Source: Hydractinia symbiolongicarpus | Taxonomy: Eukaryota; Cnidaria; Hydrozoa; Anthoathecata; Hydractiniidae | Assembly: GCF_029227915.1 (NCBI RefSeq) | Contig: NC_079884.1 | Location: forward strand, 6,016,001-6,080,000 | Length of the DNA stretch: 64,000 nt | Direction: 5' to 3' | Shown here: positions 26,591 through 40,009 of the stretch, piece after piece | How the letters are laid out: each line of letters starts with the position of its first letter | Position numbering within the stretch: the first letter of the stretch is position 1 | Position numbers and translations under genes: made by a program | Notes under the pieces: model-generated | The model's input: the letters and a program-made list of their open reading frames with translations, nothing else | What the model was told of the DNA's origin: nothing | The model's database searches: none

Positions 26591-28201
26591 ATTCGTTCGG
26601 GAAATGAGTTTACTCACTGGGTACTTTCCTTGTATACTTTTGACTATACGGGCCGAGTCCGAGATTTACGGGAAATCGCGGGTTTTCGTTTGCCGGCGAT
26701 TAAACTTCTTTTATTCTGCGTCTCATCAAAAATGAAAACATTTTTGAAAACTGCAAGTCTCATGCGTTTTAGTGGTGAAAAGATAATTGAAAAAATCGTT
26801 CGAGAAATGAGTTTACTCCCTGGGTACTTTCTTTGTATACTTTTGACTATACGGGCCGAGTCCGGGATTTACGGGAAGTCGCGGGTTTTTGTTTACCGGC
26901 GATGAAACCTCTTTCATTAAGCGTCTCATCAAAATTGAAAACATTTTTGAAAACTACAAGTCTCATGCGTTTTAGTGGTGAAAAAATAATTTAAAAAATC
27001 GTTCGGGAAATGAGTTTACTCCCTGGGTACTTTTTTTGTATACTTTTGACTATGCGGGCCGAGTCCGGGGTTTACGGGAAATGGCGGGTTTTAGTTTGCC
27101 GTCGATTAAACCTGTTTCATTAAGCGTCTCATCAAAAATGAAAACAATTTTAAAAACTACAAGTCTCATGCGTTTTAGTGGTGCAAAAAAAAATTAAAAA
27201 ATCGTTCGGGAAATGAGTTTACTCCCTGGGTACTTTCTTTGTACACATTCGACTATACGGGCCAAGCCCGGGATTTACGGGAAATCGCGGGATTTTGTTT
27301 GCCGGCGATTAAACCTCTTTTATTAAGCCTCTCATCAAAAATGAAAACATTTTTTAAAACTGCAAGTCTCATGCGTTTTAGTGGTGAAAAGATAATTGAA
27401 AAATTCGTTCGGGAATGAGTTTACTCACTGGGTACTTTCCTTGTATACTTTTGACTATACGGGCCGAGTCCGAGATTTACGGGAAATCGCGGGTTTTCGT
27501 TTGCCGGCGATTAAACTTCTTTTATTCTGCGTCTCATCAAAAATGAAAACATTTTTGAAAACTGCAAGTCTCATGCGTTTTAGTGGTGAAAAGATAATTG
27601 AAAAAATCGTTCGAGAAATGAGTTTACTCCCTGGGTACTTTCTTTGTATACTTTTGACTATACGGGCCGAGTCCGGGATTTACGGGAAGTCGCGGGTTTT
27701 TGTTTACCGGCGATGAAACCTCTTTCATTAAGCGTCTCATCAAAATTGAAAACATTTTTGAAAACTACAAGTCTCATGCGTTTTAGTGGAGAAAAAATAA
27801 TTTAAAAAATCGTTCGGGAAATGAGTTTACTCCCTGGGTACTTTTTTTGTATACTTTTGACTATGCGGGCCGAGTCCGGGGTTTACGGGAAATGGCGGGT
27901 TTTAGTTTGCCGTCGATTAAACCTGTTTCATTAAGCGTCTCATCAAAAATGAAAACAATTTTGAAAACTACAAGTCTCATGCGTTTTAGTGGTGCAAAAA
28001 AAAATTAAAAAATCGTTCGGGAAATGAGTTTACTCCCTGGGTACTTTCTTTGTACACATTCGACTATACGGGCCAAGCCCGGGATTTACGGGAAATCGCG
28101 GGATTTTGTTTGCCGGCGATTAAACCTCTTTTATTAAGCCTCTCATCAAAAATGAAAACATTTTTGAAAACTGCAAGTCTCATGCGTTTTAGTGGTGAAA
28201 A
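26591..28201 (+). repeat. Tandem duplication of a 4-monomer block (811 bp)
   Basis: About 26591-27390 recurs at about 27402-28201 with an 811-bp shift. Both copies share unusual changes: a GATGAAACCTC variant (26901/27712), TTTAGTTTGCCGTCG (about 27091/27902) and TTTGTACACATTCG (about 27240/28051). The second copy starts with a GGGAATGAG anchor near 27410, which lacks one A. Confidence 0.8.
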
Positions 28202-29879
28202 GATAATTGAAAAAATCGTTTCGGAAATGAGTTTACTCACAGGGTACTTTCTTTGTATACATTCGACTATACGGGCCAAGCCCGGGATTTACGGGAAATC
28301 GCGGGTTTTTGTTTGCCGGCGATTAAACAACTTTCATTAAGCGTCTCATCAAAAATGAAAACATTTCTGAAAACTAAAAGTCTCATGCGTTTTAGTGGGG
28401 AAAATTAATTTAAAAAATCGTTCGGGAAATGAGTTTACTCCCTGGGTACTTTCTTTGTATACTTTTGACTATACGGGCCGAGTCCGGGATTTACGGGAAG
28501 TCGCGGGTTTTCGTTTGCCGGCAATTAAACTTCTTTTATTCAGCGTCTCATCAAAAATGAAAACATTTTTAAAAACTACAAGTCTCATGGGCTTTAGTGG
28601 TGAAATAATAATTTAAAAAATCGTTCGGGAAATGAGTTTACTCCCTGGGTACTTTTTTTGCATACTTTTGACTATGCGGGCCGAGTCCGGGGTTTACGGG
28701 AAATGGCGGGTTTTCGTTTGCCGGCGATTAAACTTCTTTTATTCAGCGTCTCATCAAAAATAAAAACATTTTTGAAAACTACAAGTCTCAAGCGTTTTAG
28801 TGGTGAAAAGATAATTTAAAAAATCGTTTTGGAAATGAGTTTATTCACAGGGTAGTTTCTTTGTATACATTCGACTATACGGGCCAAGTCCGGGATTTGC
28901 GGGAAATCGCGGGTTTTCGTTTGCCGGCGATTAAACCACTTTCATTAAGCGTCTCATCAAAAATGAAAACATTTCTGAAAACTACAAGTCTCATGCATTT
29001 TAGTGGTGAAAAAATAATTTAAAAATTCGTTCGGGAAATGAGTTTACTCACTGGGTACTTTCCTTGTATACCTTTGACTATACGGGCCGAGTCCGGGATT
29101 TACGGGAAATCGCGGGTTTTCGTTTGCCGGCGATTAAACTTCTTTTATTCTGCGTCTCATCAAAAATGAAAACATTTTTGAAAACTGCAAGTCTCATGCG
29201 TTTTAGTGGTGAAAAGATAATTGAAAAAATCGTTCGAGAAATGAGTTTACTCCCTGGGTACTTTCTTTGTATACTTTTGACTATACGGGCCGAGTCCGGG
29301 ATTTACGGGAAGTCGCGGGTTTTTGTTTACCGGCGATGAAACCTCTTTCATTAAGCGTCTCATCAAAAATGAAAACATTTTTGAAAACTACAAGTCTCAT
29401 GCGTTTTAGTGGTGAAAAAATAATTTAAAAAATCGTTCGGGAAATGAGTTTACTCCCTGGGTACTTTTTTTGTATACTTTTGACTATGCGGGCCGAGTCC
29501 GGGGTTTACGGGAAATGGCGGGTTTTAGTTTGCCGTCGATTAAACTTCTTTTATTCAGCGTCTCATCAAAAATAAAAACATTTTTGAAAACTACAAGTCT
29601 CAAGCGTTTTAGTGGTGAAAAGATAATTTAAAAAATCGTTTTGGAAATGAGTTTATTCACAGGGTAGTTTCTTTGTATACATTCGACTATACGGGCCAAG
29701 TCCGGGATTTACGGGAAATCGCGGGTTTTCGTTTGCCGGCGATTAAACCACTTTCATCAAGCGTCTCATCAAAAATGAGAACATTTCTGAAAACTACAAG
29801 TCTCATGCGTTTTAGTGGTGAAAAAATAATTTAAAAATTCGTTCGGGAAAAGAGTTTACTCACTGGGTACTTTCCTTGT
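28202..29879 (+). repeat. Satellite, 4-monomer spacing
   Basis: Contains monomers already seen at 24.8-25.2 kb and 26.4-27.1 kb. For example 28395 matches 24947 at a 3448-bp offset (17 monomers), and 29064 matches 26630 at 2434 bp (12 monomers). Equivalent monomers at 29064 and 29876 are four monomers apart. No non-satellite sequence is seen. Confidence 0.7.
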
Positions 29880-32357
29880 ATACTTTTGACTATACGGGCC
29901 GAGTCCGGGATTTACGGGAAATCGCGGGTTTTCGTTTGCCGGCGATTAAACTTCTTTTATTCTGCGTCTCATCAAAAATGAAAACATTTTTGAAAACGGC
30001 AAGTCTCATGCGTTTTAGTGGTGGAAAGATAATTGAAAAAATCGTTTCGGAAAAGAGTTTACTCACAGGGTACTTTCTTTGTATACTTTTGACTATACGG
30101 GCCGAGTCCGGGATTTACGGGAAATCGCAGGTTTTCGTTTGCCGGCTATTAAACTTCTTTTATTCAGCGTCTCACCAAAAATGAAAACATTTTTGAAAAC
30201 TACAAGTCTCATGCGTTTTAGTGATGAAAAAATAATTTAAAAAATCCTTCGAGAAATGAGTTTACTCCCTGGGTACTTTCTTTGTATACTTTTGACTATA
30301 CGGGCCGAGTCCGGGATTTACGGGAAGTCGCGGGTTTTCGTTTACCGGCGATTAAACCTCTTTCATTAAGCGTCTCATCAATAATCAAAACATTTTTGAA
30401 AACTACAAGTCTCATGCGTTTTAGTGGTGAAAAAATAAATTAAAAAATCGTTCGGGAAATGAGTTTACTCCCTGGGTACTATCTTTGTATACTTTTGACT
30501 ATACGGGCCAAGCCCGGGATTTACGGGAAATCGCGGGTTTTCGTTTGCCGGCGATTAAACTTCTTTTATTCTGCGTCTCATCAAAAATGAAAACATTTTT
30601 GAAAACTGCAAGTCTCATGCGTTTTAGTGGTGAAAAGATAATTAAAAAAATCGTTTCGGAAATGAGTTTACTCACAGGGTACTTTCTTTGTATACATTCG
30701 ACTATACGGGCCAAGCCCGGGATTTACGGGAAATCGCGGGTTTTTGTTGGCCGGCGATTAAACAACTTTCATTCAGCGCCTCATCAAAAATGAAAACATT
30801 TCTGAAAACTACAAGTCTCATGCGTTTTAGTGGTGAAAATTAATTTAAAAATCGTTCGGGAAATGAGTTTACTCCCTGGGTACTTTCTTTGTATACTTTT
30901 GACTATACGGGCCGAGTCCGAGATTTACGGGAAGTCGCGGGTTTTCGTTTGCCGGCAATTAAACTTCTTGTATTCAGCATCTCATCAAAAATGAAAACAT
31001 TTTTAAAAACTACAAGTCTCATGGGCTTTAGTGGTGAAATAATAATTTAAAAAATCGTTCGGGAAATGAGTTTACACCCCGGGTACTTTCTTTGTATACT
31101 TTTGACTATACGGGCCGAGTCCGGGATTTACGGGAAATCGCGGGTTTTCGTTTGCCGGCGATTAAACTTCTTTTATTCTGCGTCTCATCAAAAATGAAAA
31201 CATTTTTGAAAACGGCAAGTCTCATGCGTTTTAGTGGTGGAAAGATAATTGAAAAAATCGTTTCGGAAAAGAGTTTACTCACAGGGTACTTTCTTTGTAT
31301 ACTTTTGACTATACGGGCCGAGTCCGGGATTTACGGGAAATCGCAGGTTTTCGTTTGCCGGCTATTAAACTTCTTTTATTCAGCGTCTCACCAAAAATGA
31401 AAACATTTTTGAAAACTACAAGTCTCATGCGTTTTAGTGGTGAAAAAATAATTTAAAAAGTCCTTCGAGAAATGAGTTTACTCCCTGGGTACTTTCTTTG
31501 TATACTTTTGACTATACGGGCCGAGTCCGGGATTTACGGGAAGTCGCGGGTTTTCGTTTACCGGCGATTAAACCTCTTTCATTAAGCGTCTCATCAAAAA
31601 TCAAAACATTTTTGAAAATTACAAGTCTCATGCGTTTTAGTGGTGAAAAAATAAATTAAAAAATCGTTCGGGAAATGAGTTTACTCCCTGGGTACTATCT
31701 TTGTATACTTTTGACTATACGGGCCAAGCCCGGGATTTACGGGAAATCGCGGGTTTTCGTTTGCCGGCGATTAAACTTCTTTTATTCTGCGTCTCATCAA
31801 AAATGAAAACATTTTTGAAAACTGCAAGTCTCATGCGTTTTAGTGGTGAAAAGATAATTAAAAAAATCGTTTCGGAAATGAGTTTACTCACAGGGTACTT
31901 TCTTTGTATACATTCGACTATACGGGCAAAGCCCGGGATTTACGGGAAATCGCGGGTTTTTGTTGGCCGGCGATTAAACAACTTTCATTAAGCGTCTCAT
32001 CAAAAATGAAAACATTTCTGAAAACTACAAGTCTCATGCGTTTTAGTGGTGAAAATTAATTTAAAAATCGTTCGGGAAATGAGTTTACTCCCTGGGTACT
32101 TTCTTTGTATACTTTTGACTATACGGGCCGAGTCCGAGATTTACGGGAAGTCGCGGGTTTTCGTTTGCCGGCAATTAAACTTCTTGTATTCAGCGTCTAA
32201 TCAAAAATGAAAACATTTTTAAAAACTACAAGTCTCATGGGCTTTAGTGGTGAAATAATAATTTAAAAAATCGTTCGGGAAATGAGTTTACACCCCGGGT
32301 ACTTTCTTTGTATACTTTTGACTATACGGGCCGAGTCCGGGATTTACGGGAAATCGC
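29880..32357 (+). repeat. Tandem 6-monomer higher-order repeat (1216 bp), two copies
   Basis: Positions from about 29880 recur at a constant offset of 1216 bp. Shared markers include GAAAACGGCAAG (about 29994/31210), GTGGTGGAAAGATAAT, TTGTTGGCCGGCG, ATTTAAAAATCG missing one A, and TTCTTGTATTCAG. Differences between copies are few, for example TCAATAATCAAAAC against TCAAAAATCAAAAC near 30380/31596. Subtypes in this unit recur at 34.9-36.1 kb and on the inverted side near 46 kb. Confidence 0.85.
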
Positions 32358-35300
32358 AGGTTTTCGTTTGCCGGCTATTAAACTTCTTTTATTCAGCGTC
32401 TCACCAAAAATGAAAACATTTTTGAAAACTACAAGTCTCATGCGTTTTAGTGGTGAAAAAATAATTTAAAAAATCGTTCGAGAAATGAGTTTACTCCCTG
32501 GGTACTTTCTTTGTATACTTTTGACTATACGGGCCGAGTCCGGGATTTACGGGAAGTCGCGGGTTTTCGTTTACCGGCGATTAAACCTCTTTCATTAAGC
32601 GTCTCATCAAAAATGAAAACATTTTTGAAAACTACAAGTCTCATGCGTTTTAGTGGTGAAAAAATAATTTAAAAAATCTTTTGGGAAATGAGTTTAATCC
32701 CTGGGTACTTTCTTTGTATACTTTTGACTATACGGGCCGAGTCCAGGATTTACGGGAAATGGCGGGTTTTCGTTTGCCGGCGATTAAACTTCTTTTATTC
32801 AGCGTCTCATCAAAAATAAAAACATTTTTGAAAACTACAAGTCTCAAGCGTTTTAGTGGTGAAAAGATAATTTTAAAAATCGTTTTGGAAATGAGTTTAT
32901 TCACAGGGTACTTTCTTTGTATACATTCGACTATACGGGCCAAGCCCGGGATTTACGGGAAATCGCGGGTTTTCGTTTGCCGGCGATTAAACCACTTTCA
33001 TTAAGCGTCTCATTAAAAATGAAAACATTTCTGAAAACTACAAGTCTCATGCATTTTAGTGGTGAAAAAATAATTTAAATAATCGTTTGGGAAATGAGTT
33101 TACTCCCTGGGTACTTTCTTTGTATACTTTTGACTATACGGGCCGAGTCCGGGATTTACGGGAAATCGCAGGTTTTCGTTTGCCGGCGATTAAATTTCTT
33201 TTATTCAGCGTCTCATCAAAAATGAAAACATTTTTGAAAACTACAAGTCTCATGCGTTTTAGTGGTGAAAAAATAAATTAAAAAATCGTTCGGGAAATGA
33301 GTTTACTCCCTGGGTACTATCTTTGTATACTTTTGATTTACGGGAAATCGCGGGTTTTCGTTTGCCGTTTATTAAACTTCTTTTATTCAGCGTCTCACCA
33401 AAAATGAAAACATTTTTGAAAACTACAAGTGTCATGCGTTTTAGTGGTGAAAAAATAATTTAAAAAATCGTTCGAGAAATGAGTTTACTCCCTGGGTACT
33501 TTCTTTGTATACTTTTGACTATACGGGCCGAGTCCGGGATTTACGGGAAGTCGCGGGTTTTCGTTTACCGGCGATTAAACCTCTTTCATTAAGCGTCTCA
33601 TCAAAAATGAAAACATTTTTGAAAACTACAAGTCTCATGCGTTTTAGTGGTGAAAAAATAATTTAAAAAATCGTTCGGGAAATGAGTTTACTCCCTGGGT
33701 ACTTTTTTTGTATACTTTTGACTATGCTGGCCGAGTCCGGGGTTTACGGGAAATGGCGGGTTTTCGTTTGCCGGCGATTAAACTTCTTTTATTCAGCGTC
33801 TCATCAAAAATAAAAACATTTCTGAAAACTACAAGTCTCAAGCGTTTTAGTGGTGAAAAGATAATTTAAAAAATCGTTTTGGAAATGAGTTTATTCACAG
33901 GGTAGTTTCTTTGTATACATTCGACTATACGGGCCAAGCCCGGGATTTACGGGAAATCGCGGGTTTTCGTTTGCCGGCGATTAAACCACTTTCATTAAGC
34001 GTCTCATCAAAAATGAAAACATTTCTGAAAACTACAAGTCTCATGCATTTTAGTGGTGAAAAAATAATTTAAAAATTCGTTCGGGAAGTGAGTTTACTCA
34101 CTGGGTACTTTCCTTGTATACTTTTGACTATACGGCCGAGTCCGGGATTTACGGGAAATCGCGGGTTTTCGTTTGCCGGCGATGAAACTTCTTTTATTCT
34201 GCGTCTCATCAAAAATGAAAACATTTCTGAAAACTACAAGTCTCATGCGTTTTAGTGGTGAAAAGATAATTGAAAAAATCGTTTGAGAAATGAGTTTACT
34301 CCCTGGGTACTTTCTTTGTATACTTTTGACTATACGGGCCGAGTCCGGGATTTACGGGAAGTCGCGGGTTTTTGTTTACCGGCGATGAAACCTCTTTCAT
34401 TAAGCGTCTCATCAAAAATGAAAACATTTTTAAAAACTACAAGTCTCATGCGTTTTAGTGGTGAAAAAATAATTTAAAAAATCGTTCGGGAAATGAGTTT
34501 ACTCCCTGGGTACTTTTTTTGTATACTTTTGACTATGCGGGCCGAGTCCGGGGTTTACGGGAAATGGCGGGTTTTAGTTTGCCGTCGATTAAACTTCTTT
34601 TATTCAGCGTCTCATCAAAAATAAAAACATTTTTGAAAACTACAAGTCTCATGCGTTTTAGTGGTGAAAAAATAATTCAAAAAATCGTTCGGGAAATGAG
34701 TTTACTCCCTGGGTACTTTTTTTGTATACTTTTGACTATGCGGGCCGAGTCCGGGGTTTACGGGAAATGGCGGGTTTTAGTTTGCCGTCGATTAAACTTC
34801 TTTTATTCAGCGTCTCATCAAAAATGAAAACATTTCTGAAAACTACAAGTCTCATGCGTTTTAGTGGTGAAAAAATAATTTAAAAATTCGTTCGGGAAAA
34901 GAGTTTACTCACTGGGTACTTTCCTTGTATACTTTTGACTATACGGGCCGAGTCCGGGATTTACGGGAAATCGCGGGTTTTCGTTTGCCGGCGATTAAAC
35001 TTCTTTTATTCTGCGTCTCATCAAAAATGAAAACATTTTTGAAAACTGCAAGTCTCATGCGTTTTAGTGGTGAAAAGATAATTGAAAAAATCGTTTCGGA
35101 AAAGAGTTTACTCACAGGGTACTTTCTTTGTATACTTTTGACTATACGGGCCGAGTCCGGGATTTACGGGAAATCGCAGGTTTTCGTTTGCCGGCTATTA
35201 AACTTCTTTTATTCAGCGTCTCACCAAAAATGAAAACATTTTTGAAAACTACAAGTCTCATGCGTTTTAGTGGTGAAAAAATAATTTAAAAAATCGTTCG

Positions 35301-38300
35301 AGAAATGGTTTTACTCCCTGGGTACTTTCTTTGTATACTTTTGACTATACGGGCCGAGTCCGGGATTTACGGGAAGTCGCGGGTTTTCGTTTACCGGCGA
35401 TTAAACCTCTTTCATTAAGCGTCTCATCAAAAATCAAAACATTTTTGAAAACTACAAGTCTCATGCGTTTTAGTGGTAAAAAAATAAATTAAAAAATCGT
35501 TCGGGAAATGAGTTTACTCCCTGGGTACTATCTTTGTATACTTTTGACTATACGGGCCAAGCCCGGGATTTACGGGAAATCGCGGGTTTTCGTTTGCCGG
35601 CGATTAAACTTCCTTTATTCTGCGTCTCATCAAAAATGAAAACATTTTTGAAAACTGCAAGTCTCATGCGTTTTAGTGGTGAAAAGATAATTAAAAAAAT
35701 CGTTTCGGAAATGAGTTTACTCACAGGGTACTTTCTTTGTATACATTCGACTATACGGGCCAAGCCCGGGATTTACGGGAAATCGCGGGTTTTTGTTGGC
35801 CGGCGATTAAACAACTTTCATTAAGCGTCTCATCAAAAATGAAAACATTTCTGAAAACTACAAGTCTCATGCGTTTTAGTGGTGAAAATTAATTTAAAAA
35901 ATCGTTCGGGAAATGAGTTTACTCCCTGGGTACTTTCTTTGTATACTTTTGACTATACGGGCCGAGTCCGAGATTTACGGGAAGTCGCGGGTTTTCGTTT
36001 GCCGGCAATTAAACTTCTTGTATTCAGCGTCTCATCAAAAATGAAAACATTTTTAAAAACTACAAGTCTCATGGGCTTTAGTGGTGAAATAATAATTTAA
36101 AAAATCGTTCGGGAAATGAGTTTACACCCCGGGTACTTTCTTTGTATACTTTTGACTATACGGGCCGAGTCCGGGATTTACGGGAAGTCGCGGGTTTTCG
36201 TTTACCGGCGATTAAACCTCTTTCATTAAGCGTCTCATCAAAAATGAAAACATTTTTGAAAACTACAAATCTCATGCGTTTTAGTGGTGAAAAAATAATT
36301 TAAAAAATCTTTTGGGATATGAGTTTACTCCCTGGGTACTTTCTTTGTATACTTTTGACTATACGGGCCGAGTCCAGGATTTACGGGAAATGGCGGGTTT
36401 TCGTTTGCCGGCGATTAAACTTCTTTTATTCAGCGTCTCATCAAAAATAAAAACATTTTTGAAAACTACAAGTCTCAAGCGTTTTAGTGGTGAAAAGATA
36501 ATTTAAAAAATCGTTTTGGAAATGAGTTTATTCACAGGGTACTTTCTTTGTATACATTCGACTATAAGGGCCAAGCCCGGGATTTACGGGAAATCGCGGG
36601 TTTTCGTTTGCCGGCGATTAAACCACTTTCATTAAGCGTCTCATCAAAAATGAAAACATTTCTGAAAACTACAAGTCTCATGCATTTTAGTGGTGAAAAA
36701 ATAATTTAAATAATCGTTTGGGAAATGCGTTTACTCCCTGGGTACTTTCTTTGTATACTTTTGACTATACGGGCCGAGTCCGGGATTTACGGGAAATCGC
36801 GGGTTTTCGTTTGCCGGCGATTAAACTTCTTTTATTCAGCGTCGCATCAAAAATGAAAACATTTTTAAAAACTTCAAGTCTCATGGGCTTTAGTGGTGAA
36901 AAAATAATTTAAAAAATCGTTCGAGAAATGGGTTTACTCCCTGGGTACTTTCTTTGTATACTTTTGACTATACGGGCCGAGTCCGGGATTTACGGGAAGT
37001 CGCGGGTTTTCGTTTACCGGCGATTAAACCTCTTTCATTAAGCGTCTCATCAAAAATGAAAACATTTTTGAAAACTACAAGTCTCATGCGTTTTAGTGGT
37101 GAAAAAATAATTTAAAAAATCGTTCGGGAAATGAGTTTACTCCCTGGGTACTTTTTTTGTATACTTTTGAATATGCGGGCCGAGTCCGGGGTTTACGGGA
37201 AATGGCGGGTTTTCGTTTGCCGGCGATTAAACTTCTTTTATTCAGCGTCTCATCAAAAATAAAAACATTTCTGAAAACTACAAGTCTCAAGCGTTTTAGT
37301 GGTGAAAAGATAATTTAAAAAATCGTTTTGGAAATGAGTTTATTCACAGGGTAGTTTCTTTGTATACATTCGACTATACGGGCCAAGCCCGGGATTTACG
37401 GGAAATCGCGGGTTTTCGTTTGCCGGCGATTAAACCACTTTCATTAAGCGTCTCATCAAAAATGAAAACATTTCTGAAAACTACAAGTCTCATGCATTTT
37501 AGTGGTGAAAAAATAATTTAAAAATTCGTTCGGGAAATGAGTTTACTCACTGGGTACTTTCCTTGTATACTTTTGATTATACGGGCCGAGTCCGGGATTT
37601 ACGGGAAATCGCGGGTTTTCGTTTGCCGGCGATTAAACTTCTTTTATTCTGCGTCTCATCAAAAATGAAAACATTTTTGAAAACTGCAAGTCTCATGCGT
37701 TTTAGTGGTGAAAAGATAATTGAAAAAATCGTTTCGGAAAAGAGTTTACTCACAGGGTACTTTCTTTGTATACTTTTGACTATACGGGCCGAGTCCGGGA
37801 TTTACGGGAAATCGCAAGTTTTCGTTTGCCGGCTATTAAACTTCTTTTATTCAGCGTCTCACCAAAAATGAAAACATTTTTGAAAACTACAAGTCTCATG
37901 CCTTTTAGTGGTGAAAAAATAATTTAAAAAAATGTTCGAGAAATGAGTTTACTCCCTGGGTACTTTCTTTGTATACTTTTGACTATACGGGCCGAGTCCG
38001 GGATTTACGGGAAGTCGCGGGTTTTCGTTTCCGGCGATTAAACTTCTTTTATTCAGCGTCTCATCAAAAATGAAAACATTTTTAAAAACTACAAGTCTCA
38101 TGCGCTTTAGTGGTGAAATAATAATTTAAAAAATCGTTCGGGAAATGAGTTTACACCCCGGGTACTTTATTTGTATACTTTTGACTATACGGGCCGAGTC
38201 CGGGATTTACGGGAAATCGCAGGTTTTTGTTTGCCGGCTATTAAACTTCTTTTATTCAGCGTCTCACCAAAAATGAAAACATTTTTGAAAACTACAAGTC

Positions 38301-38744
38301 TCATGCGTTTTAGTGGTGAAAAAATAATTTAAAAAATCGTTCGAGAAATGAGTTTACTCCTTGGGTACTTTCTTTGTATACTTTTGACTATACGGGCCGA
38401 GTCCGGGATTTACGGGAAGTCGCGGGTTTTCGTTTACCGGCGATTAAACCTCTTTCATTAAGCGTCTCATCAAAAATGAAAACATTTTTGAAAACTACAA
38501 GTCTCATGCGTTTTAGTGGTGAAAAAATAATTTAAAAAATCGTTGGGGAAATGAGTTTACTCCCTGGGTACTTTCTTTGTATACTTTTGACTATGCGGGC
38601 CGAGTCCGGGGTTTACGGGAAATGGCGGGTTTTCGTTTGCTGGCGATTAAACTTCTTTTATTCAGCGTCTCATCAAAAATAAAAACATTTTTGAAAACTA
38701 CAAGTCTCAAGCGTTTTAGTGGTGAAAAGATAATTTAAAAAATC
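32358..38744 (+). repeat. Satellite with dispersed copies of the 6-monomer family
   Basis: Equivalent monomers recur at 34925 and 37563 (2638 bp, 13 monomers) and at 32681 and 36312 (about 18 monomers). A nearly exact one-monomer repeat with TTTAGTTTGCCGTCG lies at about 34540 and 34743. Small deletions occur at about 34135 (TATACGGCCGAG, one G lost) and about 38030 (GTTTCCGGCG, two bases lost). No gene or unique insert is present. Confidence 0.75.
33300..33482 (+). repeat. 182-bp monomer lacking the GC-rich hairpin
   Basis: At 33331-33340 TTTTGA runs directly into TTTACGGG, so the 21 bases that normally carry CTATA plus the whole hairpin are missing. The deletion is flanked by a GA dinucleotide on both sides in normal monomers, giving minimal microhomology. 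The next monomer segment also carries an unusual TTTGCCGTTTATT in place of TTTGCCGGCGATT. Confidence 0.85.
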
Positions 38745-39373
38745 GTTTTGGAAATGAGTTTATTCACAGGGTACTTTCTTTGTATACATTCGACTATACG
38801 GGCCAAGCCCGGGATTTACGGGAAATCGCGGGTTTTCGTTTGCCGGCGATTAAACTACTTTAATTAAGCGTCTCATCAAAAATGAAAACATTTCTGAAAA
38901 CTACAAGTCTCATGCATTTTAGTGGTAAAAAATAATTTAAAAATTCGTTCGGGAAATGAGTTTACTCACTGGGTACTTTCCTTGTATACTTTTGACTATA
39001 CGGGCCGAGTCCGGGGTTTACGGGAAATGGCGGGTTTTCGTTTGCCGGCGATTAAACTTCTTTTATTCAACGTCTCATCAAAAATAAAAACATTTTTGAA
39101 AACTACAAGTCTCAAGCGTTTTAGTGGTGAAAAGATAATTTAAAAAATCGTTTTGGAAATGAGTTTATTCACAGGGTACTTTCTTTGTATACATTCGACT
39201 ATACGGGCCAAGCCCGGGATTTACGGGAAATCGCGGGTTTTCGTTTGCCGGCGATTAAACCACTTTCATTAAGCGTCCCCCCCCAAAATTAAAAACATTT
39301 CTGAAAACTACAAGTCTCATGCATTTTGGTGGTGAAAAAATAATTTAAAAATTCGTTCGGGAAATGAGTTTAC
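38745..39373 (+). repeat. Non-integral tandem duplication, copy 1 (629 bp)
   Basis: Three monomers plus about 20 bp, repeated at 39381-40009 with an offset of 636 bp. Almost all other duplications here are whole numbers of monomers, so this one did not arise by simple in-register exchange. The junction at 39374-39380 carries seven extra bases, GTTTTGA, immediately before GTTTTGGAAATGAG. The extra bases look like a partial copy of that neighbouring sequence. Confidence 0.85.
39277..39284 (+). repeat. C homopolymer replacing a monomer segment (8 C)
   Basis: AAGCGT is followed by eight C and then AAAATTAAAAACATTTCTG, where other monomers have CTCATCAAAAATGAAAACA. The tract disrupts the AT-rich hairpin. 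It is unique to this duplication pair. Confidence 0.9.
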
Positions 39374-39380
39374 GTTTTGA

Positions 39381-40009
39381 GTTTTGGAAATGAGTTTATT
39401 CACAGGGTACTTTCTTTGTATACATTCGACTATACGGGCCAAGCCCGGGATTTACGGGAAATCGCGGGTTTTCGTTTGCCGGCGATTAAACCACTTTAAT
39501 TAAGCGTTTCATCAAAAATGAAAACGTTTCTGAAAACTACAAGTCTCATGCATTTTAGTGGTAAAAAATAATTTAAAAATTCGTTCGGGAAATGAGTTTA
39601 CTCACTGGGTACTTTCCTTGTATACTTTTGACTATACGGGCCGAGTCCGGGGTTTACGGGAAATGGCGGGTTTTCGTTTGCAGGCGATTAAACTTCTTTT
39701 ATTCAACGTCTCATCAAAAATAAAAACATTTTTGAAAACTACAAGTCTCAAGCGTTTTAGTGGTGAAAAGATAATTTAAAAAATCGTTTTGGAAATGAGT
39801 TTATTCACAGGGTACTTTCTTTGTATACATTCGACTATACGGGCCAAGCCCGGGATTTACGGGAAATCGCGGGTTTTCGTTTGCCGGCGATTAAACCACT
39901 TTCATTAAGCGTCCCCCCCCCCCAAAATTAAAAACATTTCTGAAAACTACAAGTCTCATGCATTTTGGTGGTGAAAAAATAATTTAAAAATTCGTTCGGG
40001 AAATGAGTT
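39381..40009 (+). repeat. Non-integral tandem duplication, copy 2
   Basis: Partner of 38745-39373. It shares the C-tract variant, here 11 C against 8 in copy 1, and the GTGGTAAAAAATAATTT variant. Its right part lies in the left arm of the inverted duplication. Confidence 0.85.
39913..39923 (+). repeat. C homopolymer replacing a monomer segment (11 C)
   Basis: Second copy of the C tract, with eleven C after AAGCGT. The mirrored right-arm position (about 47478) has the normal GATGAGACGCTTAATG sequence. Confidence 0.9.
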
